The position numbers and the translations under genes are program-made. Source: Streptomyces luteogriseus (lineage in GTDB: Bacteria > Actinomycetota > Actinomycetes > Streptomycetales > Streptomycetaceae). Taken from it: DNA of 64,000 bases. Under the pieces are notes generated by a model. The model was not told the DNA's origin, made no database searches, and saw only the letters and a program-made list of their open reading frames with translations. Where the stretch lies: positions 682,001 through 746,000 of the forward strand of contig NZ_JACHMS010000001.1 of the NCBI RefSeq assembly GCF_014205055.1, in the 5' to 3' direction. This document shows, piece after piece, positions 25,509 to 32,807 of the stretch; within the stretch, counting starts at the first letter, position 1; each line of letters opens with the position of its first letter.

Positions 25509-26050
25509 GCCGCAGCTCCCTTGGTCTCCTCGGCGGCCCGGGCCACGGCCTGGACGATCGACACGTACGCGCCGCAGCGGCACAGGTTGCCGCTCATGCG
25601 CTCGCGTATCTCCTCCGGGGTCAGAGGTGGTGGTCCCGCCTCGGGCCGGACGTCGCCGGTGACCGCGCTCGGCCAGCCGGCCGCGTGTTCCTCGATCACG
25701 GCGATGGCCGAGCAGATCTGGCCCGGTGTGCAGTAGCCGCACTGGAAGCCGTCCAGGTCGAGGAACGCCTGCTGCACGGGGTGCAGTCGCTCGCCCTCGG
25801 CCACGCCTTCGATGGTGGTGATCTCGCGCCCCTCCGCCGCCACGGCGAGCTGGAGGCAGGCCACGCTCCGGCGGCCGTCGAGCAGGACCGTGCAGGCACC
25901 GCACTGGCCCTGGTCGCAGCCCTTCTTGGTACCCGTCATGTCGAGTCGTTCCCGCAGGGCGTCGAGCAGGGTGGTGCGGTGGTCGACGGTCAGCGTGTAC
26001 TTCTCGCCGTTGACGGACAGGGTGAGGTCGCTGGACGTCGATGGGGGCAT
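25505..26050 (-). CDS. [2Fe-2S] iron-sulfur subunit, PaoA-like
   Basis: A 181-residue small subunit with two [2Fe-2S] sites. The plant-ferredoxin-like set is in GCDQGQCGACTVLLDG plus a later cysteine in VACLQ. The second set is in CGYCTPGQ and NLCRCGAY. Unlike E. coli PaoA there is no Tat signal (the start is MPPSTSSDLT), so the complex should be cytoplasmic. It is the first gene of the operon that continues with FAD subunit, catalytic subunit and XdhC, each overlapping by a few bases. The divergent TetR gene and a double operator lie just upstream. Confidence 0.92.
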   Translation of the reverse strand: MPPSTSSDLTLSVNGEKYTLTVDHRTTLLDALRERLDMTGTKKGCDQGQCGACTVLLDGRRSVACLQLAVAAEGREITTIEGVAEGERLHPVQQAFLDLDGFQCGYCTPGQICSAIAVIEEHAAGWPSAVTGDVRPEAGPPPLTPEEIRERMSGNLCRCGAYVSIVQAVARAAEETKGAAA

Positions 26051-26202
26051 GGAAGCCTTCTCTCTCACATCGCGAGGTCGGTGGTGGGCAGGGTCGCTAC
26101 GGGTGGCGATGCCGGTTCGCGACCGTGCAGGATGCGGGGCGGGCGGGCCCGGGGCACGCGACCGCGGGCTGTCCGCACACGCGGCACGCCGATACGATGA
26201 AC

Positions 26203-26252
26203 AAGCGGACAGTTGTCCGTTACCGGAAAACGTAACGGACAGCTGTCCGCTT
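26203..26252. promoter_or_regulatory. double TetR operator
   Basis: CGGACAGTTGTCCG (26206-26219) and CGGACAGCTGTCCG (26236-26249) are 14-base palindromes 30 bases apart. The larger 21-base segments around them are inverted copies of each other. They lie between the PaoABCD-like operon and the divergent TetR gene, about 42 bases before its GTG. Confidence 0.75.
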
Positions 26253-26293
26253 AACAAGGGGCTGGTTTCGGCCATGGCCCGAGAGGAGGGCGA

Positions 26294-26887
26294 GTGCGGC
26301 AGAAGAAGGACGCTCCCCTGCGCTCGGACGCGCAGCGCAACCGCGAGCGCATCCTGGAAGTCGCGCTGGAGGAACTGACGCGCTCGGCGGGCGTCCCCTT
26401 GAGCGCGATCGCCAAGAAGGCGGGCGTGGGGCAGGGCACCTTCTACCGTCACTTCCCCACCCGTGAGGCGCTCGTCCTGGAGATCTACCGGCACGAGATG
26501 CAGCAGGTCGCCGACACCGCCCCGGCGCTGCTGGAGAGCCGGGAGCCCGACCGTGCGCTGCGCGAGTGGATGGACCGGCTGGCCCGGTTCGCCATGACCA
26601 AGGCGGGCCTGGCCGACGCCATCCGCCAGGCCACCAGCGCACCCGGCCGGCCGGAGAAGCCGGGCCACGCCCCGGTGACCGAGGCGGCCGAACTCCTGCT
26701 CCGAGCAGCCGAGGACGCCGGGACCATCCGCCCGGGGGTCACCGTGAGCGACCTCTTCCTCGTCATCGGCGGGCTCTGGACGATGGACCCCCACACCGAC
26801 TGGCAGCCGCGCGCCACCCGCCTGCTGGATTTCGTCATGGACGGGCTGCGGGTGGGGGCGCCCGGGGGTGACGCGCGCGGGAGGTGA
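26294..26887 (+). CDS. TetR family transcriptional regulator
   Basis: A 197-residue TetR protein beginning at GTG 26294, preceded by GAGGAGGGC. The HTH is RNRERILEVALEELTRSAGVP followed by IAKKAGVGQGTFYRHFPTREAL. The C-terminal domain ends in WTMDPHTDWQPRATRLLDFV. It is divergent from the molybdenum aldehyde oxidase operon, with two near-identical operators in the 243-base gap, so it very likely represses that operon and itself. The inducer may be an aromatic aldehyde, which is inference. Confidence 0.92.
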   Translation: MRQKKDAPLRSDAQRNRERILEVALEELTRSAGVPLSAIAKKAGVGQGTFYRHFPTREALVLEIYRHEMQQVADTAPALLESREPDRALREWMDRLARFAMTKAGLADAIRQATSAPGRPEKPGHAPVTEAAELLLRAAEDAGTIRPGVTVSDLFLVIGGLWTMDPHTDWQPRATRLLDFVMDGLRVGAPGGDARGR

Positions 26888-26949
26888 CGCGGGAGGGCCG
26901 CGCCGGAGGGACGCGCGGGGGGGGGCGATCCGACCGGGCCCTGTGGGTG

Positions 26950-27855
26950 TCAGGCGACCGCCGTCCGCGCCAGGCCCCGTAGTTCCTCCAGGGCCGCCGC
27001 CACCGCCGGGCGGGCGTGCCCGCCGGTCCGGGTGCAGGTCAGGAGCTTGCGGTGGGGGTCGCCCGTGCAGCGCACCCGGGTGATCGGCAGATGCGGGGTC
27101 AGATGGGCCAGGCGCGGGATGAGGGCGACGCCGAGCCGGTGGGCCACGAGGTGGGCGCAGACGTTCCAGTCGAGGGCGTGGTGGACGACCTCGGGGGTGA
27201 ACCCGGCCGCGCCGCAGGCGGAGAGGACGTGCGGCCGGCACGGGCTGGCCTCCACCGGCGCGATCCATGCCTCCCGCGCCGCCTCGGCCAGATCGACCCG
27301 GGCCCGCCCCGCCAGCCGGTGCCCCTCCGGCACGACCAAGTCGAACGGGTCGTCGAGCAGCGGCTGCTGATCGAACCGCGTGTCGCTCAACGGCGGGTTG
27401 TGCGGGGTCGCTTCGACGATCGCCAAGTCGGTGTCACCCTCGAAGAGCAGGTCGAAACTCTCCGGGACGGCCGCCTCGGTGATCCGGACGGACAGCCGCG
27501 GGTGCCGCTCCCCCAGCCGGGCCGCCATCGGCGCCAGCAGCACCGAGACGGCCACCGGGAATCCGGTGACCCGCAGCACCCCGGAAGGCGCCCCGTGGTC
27601 GGCCCGTAGATCCAGTTCGGCCTGGTCCCAGCGGGCCTGGATGGCGTCGGCGTGCGCGAGCAGGCTCTCGGCGGCCGGAGTGAGACGCACCCCGCGCCCC
27701 TGCGGCTCCAGCAGGTCGACCCCCAGGTCCCGGGCGAGCTGCCGGACCTGCTGGGAGGCGGCGGACGGCGTGAAGTGCAGGGCCCGGGCGGCCGCGGTGA
27801 CCGTGCCGTAGTGGGCGACCGCCCTCAGGACGTGCAGCCGGCGCAGGTCAATCAT
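26950..27855 (-). CDS. LysR family transcriptional regulator
   Basis: A 301-residue LysR-type regulator. The N-terminal winged HTH reads LRRLHVLRAVAHYGTVTAAA and SAASQQVRQLARDLGVDLLEP. The effector domain (about 90-290) has two periplasmic-binding-like lobes. The gene stands alone and converges with TetR. The target is unknown; the divergent neighbour is the 71-residue cysteine-rich protein. Confidence 0.92.
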   Translation of the reverse strand: MIDLRRLHVLRAVAHYGTVTAAARALHFTPSAASQQVRQLARDLGVDLLEPQGRGVRLTPAAESLLAHADAIQARWDQAELDLRADHGAPSGVLRVTGFPVAVSVLLAPMAARLGERHPRLSVRITEAAVPESFDLLFEGDTDLAIVEATPHNPPLSDTRFDQQPLLDDPFDLVVPEGHRLAGRARVDLAEAAREAWIAPVEASPCRPHVLSACGAAGFTPEVVHHALDWNVCAHLVAHRLGVALIPRLAHLTPHLPITRVRCTGDPHRKLLTCTRTGGHARPAVAAALEELRGLARTAVA

Positions 27856-27970
27856 GAAGCCCAGGCTTCACAGTGGCGTCCACAAAGTCAACCTGGACGT
27901 GTACGGATCCTTCGACGCACCCTGGCTGTGTCGCGACGGTCAACCAGCCACGACGTACGAGGAGTCAGTC

Positions 27971-28186
27971 ATGACCAGCACGGATGCCACCGCCTGCCCG
28001 CACTGCGGCTGGCCGGACCGGGGCGAGCCGTTCCAGGTGCTGTCGCGGCACGCCACCGCGACGGGCCGCACGGAGTGGACGCGTTGCGGGTGCGGCTCGC
28101 TGCAGGTCCGGGTCGCCGACGGGTGCGGGACGCGCGTGGTCTCCCGCAGCCGGCTGGCGGTCCGGTCGGGTACCGCGAGCCACTGA
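27971..28186 (+). CDS. small Cys-rich hypothetical protein
   Basis: A 71-residue protein starting at ATG 27971, with GAGGAG upstream. It holds CPHCGW near residue 9 and CGCGSLQVR near residue 39, so four or five cysteines could bind one zinc ion as a zinc ribbon. It is flanked by LysR (divergent) and a terminator. I do not recognise a named family. Confidence 0.65.
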   Translation: MTSTDATACPHCGWPDRGEPFQVLSRHATATGRTEWTRCGCGSLQVRVADGCGTRVVSRSRLAVRSGTASH

Positions 28187-28230
28187 GCCCGGATCCCGGC
28201 GCCGGGACGTGCCGGGGCCGGGATCCGGGC
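28187..28230. terminator. bidirectional terminator hairpin
   Basis: A perfect 14-base stem, GCCCGGATCCCGGC with GCCGGGATCCGGGC, around a 16-base loop that can itself pair. It separates the small Cys-rich gene from the convergent transporter-phosphatase gene. Confidence 0.8.
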
Positions 28231-28274
28231 CACACCCCAGCCAGCCGCGTCACCAACCTGCCCGAACAGCACAC

Positions 28275-31200
28275 CTAGACGGCCGCGTCGGCGGGGATGG
28301 CCTGCTCCGTCCAGATGACCTTGCCGGTCGTCGTGTAGCGGGTTCCCCACCGTTGGGCGAGCTGGGCCACGATCAGCAGCCCCCGCCCTCCCTCGTCGGT
28401 GGTCCGAGCGTGGCGCAGGCGCGGTGAGGTGCTGCCGCCGTCGGAGACCTCGCAGATCAGGACGCGGTCCCGGATCAGGCGCAGGCCGACGGGTCCGGTC
28501 GCATGGCGGATGGCGTTGGTGACGAGTTCGCTGACGATGAGCTCCGTGGTGAAGGCCAGGTCGGGCAGGGCCCACTCCTCCAGTTGCCCGCTCACGAGAC
28601 CGCGGGCGTGCGCGACGGCAGCCGGATCGCGGGGCAGGCTCCAGGAGACGACCTGGTCCGGGGCCAGGGCACGGGTCCGGGCCAGGAGCAGGGCCACGTC
28701 GTCGGACGGCGGACCCGTCAGGAGGGTGTCGACCGCGGCCCCGCCGATCGCCTGCAGGTCGGACCCGCGCACCGCGAGGGCGTCGCCCAGCCGGGAGAGC
28801 CCGGCGTCGATGTCCCGGTCGTAGGTCTCGATGAGGCCGTCCGTGTAGAGGGCGAGGAGAGTGCCCTCGGCCAGCTCCACCTCGGTGGACTCGAAGGGCA
28901 GGTAGCCGAGGCCGAGGGGCGGTCCGGCGGGCAGGTCGAGGATGTCCGCGGTGCCGTCCGGACGGACGACCACGGGCGGGAGGTGGCCGGCGCGGGCCAG
29001 CGTGCACCGTCTGGCGACCGGGTCGTACACGGCGTACAGGCAGGTGGCCCCGAGGAACGCGGCGCCCGCGCTCTCGTCTCCGGCCGCCGCACGCTCCTGG
29101 CTGTCGTACGCCCCCAGATGGCCGATGACGAGGTCGTCGAGGTGCGCCAGCAGTTCGTCAGGCGGGAGGTCCAGATCGGCGAGCGTGCGGACCGCGGTGC
29201 GCAGGCGCCCCATGGTCGCCGCCGCGTTCATGCCGTGCCCGACGACGTCCCCGACGACCAGCGCGACACGGGCTCCGGAGAGCGGGATCACGTCGAACCA
29301 GTCGCCGCCCACACCGGTGGGGGCGTCCGCGGGCAGGTACCAGGAGGCCACCTCCAGGGCGGATCCGCCGGCCAGCTCCTGAGGCAGCAGGTAACGTTGC
29401 ATGGAGCGGGCCGCGGTGCGCTCGCGTGTGTAGCGGCGCGCGTTGTCGACGCACAGTGCGGCGCGGGAGACGAGTTCCTCGGCGAGACGCACGTCGTCGT
29501 CCTCGAAGGGGCCCGTACGGGCGGTGCGGGCGAATGTCGCCACTCCCAAGGTGACCCCGCGCGCCCGCACCGGAACCACCATCAGCGATCGGAAGTCGAA
29601 GTCGCGTAGGGAGGCTCCCAGGGACTCGTCCTCGGTCACCCAGGCACTGCGGGAAAGGTCCAGGACCCGCTCCACCTGCGTCGTACTCTCCAGCAGGCTC
29701 CGGGTGACGGGCGACAGGGGAGCGCGCCGAACCGTTTCGCCCACGGCCAGGCTCGCCTCCGGACAGCCCTCGCGCACCGACCGCTGGCCGGCACGGCGGA
29801 TGACGGGCGTCATGCCGACCGGTCCGGGGGCGGGCTCCTCGCCCCTCATGACCGAGTCCAGCAGGTCGACGGCGACGAACTCGGCGACGGCCGGCACCGC
29901 CTCGTCTGCCAGCTCCTGCGCGGTCCGCGTCACCTCCAGCGTGCTGCCGATGCGAGCGCCCGCGTCGTTCAGGAGTGCCAGGCGTTCCTGGGCCCGCCAG
30001 CGCTCGGTGACGTCGACGACCAGGTAGGAGATGCCCACGTAGCGGCCCTTGCGGTCCTGCATGCCGAAGAAGGAGGCGGAGCACGCGCGAATCCGGTCGG
30101 GATCGGCGTGGCTCGGCCCCCGGTACTCGTAGTCCAGCACCGCATCCCCGGTCTCGAGGACCTTGTGCATCTGCTCTTCGAAGGCCTCCGCCTCCGGCCC
30201 GGGCAGCACGTCCCGCACCTGCCGCCCCAGGCGCTCATGGAGGGGGATGAGGCGGTCAAGCGACTCATTCACCCACACGTAGCGCAGATCGGTGTCCAGG
30301 ACGGCCATGCCGACCGGTGCGTGGCTGAGCAAGGGGGTGGCCGTCAACTGGCTCACCGCGCCCCCCGGCATGCGCCAGAAGGCCCGTCTCGGCGGTCGGC
30401 CGACGAACCGGCCGAAGACCAGTGCGGCGGACGTGGCGACCAGCACGCCCGGGACCATCTCGTAGATGCCCGACTCCAGGGGCCCGAGCAGTGGATTGAC
30501 CTGGTCCCAGAACAGCACCGTGGCCGCGCCCGACACGATCCCGGCCATGGCCCCCGCCCACGTCATGCGCGGCCAGTACAGCGAGAGGAGGACCACCGGC
30601 CCGAAGGCCGCGCCGAAGCCCGCCCAGGCCTGGGCGACGATGTCGAGCAGCCCGCCGCCCCTGAGCGCGATCACGAAGGCCACCAGGATCACCACCACGA
30701 CGGCGCCGCGGCCGACCCGCACCAGCACCTTGTCCTCGACACGCCGGTGGAGGAACGCGCGGTAGAAGTCCTCGGTGAGGGCGGTGGACGACACGAGGAG
30801 CTGACTGTCCGCGGTCGAGATGATGGCCGCCAGTACGGCGATCAGCATCACGGCGGCGACCCAGGGGGTGAGCAGGGTCTCGGCCAGAACGATGTACACC
30901 GTGTCCGGGTCGGTGAGTGGCGTGCCGAGCTGCCCGATCCCCACCAGGCCGACGAGCGTGGCACCGGCGAGCACGACACCGGCCCAGGCGGTCCCGATGC
31001 GGCGGGCCGCGGGGACGGCGCGGGTGCTGCGGATGCCCATGAAGCGGGCCAGGATGTGCGGCTGGCCGAAGTAGCCGAGGCCCCAGGCGAGCAGCGAGAT
31101 CGTCGCCACCGCCCCGAGGGACCCGCCGTCCGACCACCGCCCGTCCGCGTAGCCGACCGTGCTCCCCATGTCGAGCAGACTCGGCGTCTTCTGCTCGATG

Positions 31201-31856
31201 CCGTCGCCCAGCGCCCCGAAGCCACCGAGCACCGCGACACCGGTGAGCGGGAGCACGAGCAGGGCGAGGAACATCAGGGTCCCCTGCATCACATGCGTCA
31301 GGCTCACGGCGAGGAAGCCGCCCAGGCACGCGTAGACACCGATCACCAGGGCGGTCAGGGTCACCCCGATACCGAACCGGATGTCGAAGACCTGCTCGAA
31401 CAGCAGCCCGCCGGCGACGAAGCCGCTGGCCACGTAGACGGTGAAGAACGCCAGGGTCACGGCGGCCGACACCAGTCTGAGCATCCGGGTGCGGTCCTCG
31501 AACCGCTCCTCCAGGTAAGCCGACAGGCTCACGGCGTTCCCGGCCCGCTCGGTGTAGGTGCGCAGCCGCGGCGCGACGAACAGCCAGTTGAGGTACGTGC
31601 CGATCACCAGGCCGACGGCGATCCAGCTGGCGCCGATACCCGCCGCGTAGACCGCTCCGGGCAGCGCGAGGAACAGCCAGCCGGACATGTCACTGGCCCC
31701 TGCGGACAGGGCGGCTACGAGCGCGCTGAGTCTGCGGCCGCCCAGAGCGAAGTCGGTGAAGGTGCGAGTGCGGGTGTAGGCCCAGACACCGGTTCCGATC
31801 ATGGCTGCCACGTACACGAGGAACGTGGTCACGGTCGGCGCACTCAAGTCGAACAT
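28275..31856 (-). CDS. PutP-type symporter fused to PAS-GAF-SpoIIE phosphatase-HATPase
   Basis: A 1193-residue fusion. Residues about 1-485 are a complete sodium/solute symporter (SLC5, PutP-like) with a dozen or so membrane segments; D56 in SAGASDMSGW matches the sodium-site aspartate of E. coli PutP, and ISTADSQLLVSSTALTEDF matches its helix 9 sodium/proline region. A PAS domain follows (about 500-620), then GAF (about 630-800), a SpoIIE/PP2C phosphatase (about 815-1050; metal motifs GGDWFD, GDVVGHG and SDDVALLL) and an RsbW-like HATPase with N-box ELIVSELVTNAIRH and GRGLL. This suggests a transporter-sensor acting on anti-sigma antagonists. I chose ATG 31856 (GCGAGGACC upstream); ATG 31880 is possible. 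Ligand unknown; proline is a guess. Confidence 0.9.
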   Translation of the reverse strand: MFDLSAPTVTTFLVYVAAMIGTGVWAYTRTRTFTDFALGGRRLSALVAALSAGASDMSGWLFLALPGAVYAAGIGASWIAVGLVIGTYLNWLFVAPRLRTYTERAGNAVSLSAYLEERFEDRTRMLRLVSAAVTLAFFTVYVASGFVAGGLLFEQVFDIRFGIGVTLTALVIGVYACLGGFLAVSLTHVMQGTLMFLALLVLPLTGVAVLGGFGALGDGIEQKTPSLLDMGSTVGYADGRWSDGGSLGAVATISLLAWGLGYFGQPHILARFMGIRSTRAVPAARRIGTAWAGVVLAGATLVGLVGIGQLGTPLTDPDTVYIVLAETLLTPWVAAVMLIAVLAAIISTADSQLLVSSTALTEDFYRAFLHRRVEDKVLVRVGRGAVVVVILVAFVIALRGGGLLDIVAQAWAGFGAAFGPVVLLSLYWPRMTWAGAMAGIVSGAATVLFWDQVNPLLGPLESGIYEMVPGVLVATSAALVFGRFVGRPPRRAFWRMPGGAVSQLTATPLLSHAPVGMAVLDTDLRYVWVNESLDRLIPLHERLGRQVRDVLPGPEAEAFEEQMHKVLETGDAVLDYEYRGPSHADPDRIRACSASFFGMQDRKGRYVGISYLVVDVTERWRAQERLALLNDAGARIGSTLEVTRTAQELADEAVPAVAEFVAVDLLDSVMRGEEPAPGPVGMTPVIRRAGQRSVREGCPEASLAVGETVRRAPLSPVTRSLLESTTQVERVLDLSRSAWVTEDESLGASLRDFDFRSLMVVPVRARGVTLGVATFARTARTGPFEDDDVRLAEELVSRAALCVDNARRYTRERTAARSMQRYLLPQELAGGSALEVASWYLPADAPTGVGGDWFDVIPLSGARVALVVGDVVGHGMNAAATMGRLRTAVRTLADLDLPPDELLAHLDDLVIGHLGAYDSQERAAAGDESAGAAFLGATCLYAVYDPVARRCTLARAGHLPPVVVRPDGTADILDLPAGPPLGLGYLPFESTEVELAEGTLLALYTDGLIETYDRDIDAGLSRLGDALAVRGSDLQAIGGAAVDTLLTGPPSDDVALLLARTRALAPDQVVSWSLPRDPAAVAHARGLVSGQLEEWALPDLAFTTELIVSELVTNAIRHATGPVGLRLIRDRVLICEVSDGGSTSPRLRHARTTDEGGRGLLIVAQLAQRWGTRYTTTGKVIWTEQAIPADAAV

Positions 31857-31926
31857 GTGGTCCTCGCCTGCGAGGTTCATGCAACCGGCGTGGCCGTCGG
31901 CACGCCTGGTGCCGGTATGCCCTGTC

Positions 31927-31938
31927 GTACAAATGTAC
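31927..31938. promoter_or_regulatory. inverted repeat upstream of the transporter-phosphatase gene
   Basis: GTACAAATGTAC has 5-base arms around AA, in a locally AT-richer patch about 70 bases upstream of the chosen start. It could be a regulator site or part of the promoter. Confidence 0.35.
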
Positions 31939-32007
31939 AGATCCGGGTCATGAGAGAGCGACCGGCACGGAGGGGGTGCCGCGCTTCGGCGCGGTGACCG
32001 GTCAGGG

Positions 32008-32612
32008 TCAGTCGTACGCGAAGCGGGCGGTGACCGTGCGCGGAGTGCCGGAGAGGATGCGCAGTTCGGCCTGTGCCGTGCGGTGCCCCGGAGGAACGCC
32101 AGTACGCAGACCACGACCAGCGCGGGCAGGCCGAGGGCAGGAGCAGCGGCAGCAGTGCCACCAGTGCGGCGAGCCGGCCCCGGCCGCGTTCCTCCCAGGC
32201 GGGGCCGTAGGCGGCGCCGGCAGCGGCTTCCAGGTCTCCGACGAACGCATCGGCCTGTGCGGGCCGTTCCCGCGGATCCTTGGCCAGACCACGGCGGATC
32301 AGCTCCCGCACCGCCTTGGGGGCCTCCTCGGCCGGGACGGGTGCGTCGACGTGCTGCAGCGCGAGCTCCGCGATGTCGTCACCCTCGTACGGCTTGTGAC
32401 CCGTCAGGCACTCGAAGAAGGTGGCCGTGGCCGCGTACACGTCCGCGGCGGGCGAGGCGGGTGCGCCGGTCCACTGTTCGCAGGGTCTCGCTGAGGTACT
32501 TCACGGCCACGGGCACGCCGGTCTCCTCGTGCACGGCGAGTACGCCCCGCCCGCTCGCCCCCGACCCGGGTTCGAGCGACTGCGTGTATCCGGGCACTGC
32601 CCATATGTTCAT
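32008..32612 (-). pseudogene. Ser/Thr protein kinase with internal deletion and frameshifts
   Basis: The N-terminus is kinase-like (GYTQSLEPGSGASGRGVLAV, then VPVAVKYLSETLR with the ATP-site lysine). At about 32476 the sequence jumps to the end of the kinase domain: in another frame it reads QWTGAPASPAADVYAATATF, normally found just after the activation-loop APE motif, then ECLTGHKPYEG and DPRERPAQADAFVGDLE. The catalytic HRD and DFG segments are missing. A membrane segment (LAALVALLPLLLP) follows, with more frame changes, and the likely original C-terminus (LRILSGTPRTVTARFAYD) is in a third frame ending at 32008. No active kinase can be made. It lies between two SpoIIE-phosphatase genes. Confidence 0.85.
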
Positions 32613-32693
32613 TCCAGCCCCCCCGTCCGCCTCGCCACCGCGTCCCCGCCCCTCGGCGAAGCGGTCGGCCGCGCGTTGAGAGACACATTTCAG

Positions 32694-32711
32694 CCACCGC
32701 GGTTGCGGTGG
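32694..32711. terminator. small hairpin, possible terminator
   Basis: CCACCGC and GCGGTGG pair around GGTT, between the kinase remnant and the downstream end of the sensor phosphatase gene. Confidence 0.45.
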
Positions 32712-32807
32712 ACCAGCCCTCGGTCACGGGAGGCGCCCGGGGCGTCGCGGAACTCGTGTGCGGTGACCGTCGCGTGTGCGGGGTCGAGAGGCAGGCGAGG
32801 TCGGTGA

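Noticed and set aside
21288..26050. Annotation of the operon as a xanthine dehydrogenase
   Set aside because: Possible, but the four-cysteine insert in the FAD subunit and its overall pattern match PaoB of aldehyde oxidases better.
28503..31997. Large plus-strand frames (368 and 629 codons) under the transporter-phosphatase gene
   Set aside because: Both are antisense shadows; the minus strand carries recognisable transporter, PAS, GAF, PP2C and HATPase motifs.
31857..32114. N-terminal extension of the transporter-phosphatase frame up to 32114
   Set aside because: The added residues run into the kinase remnant and are not transporter-like; the ATG at 31856 has a plausible ribosome site.
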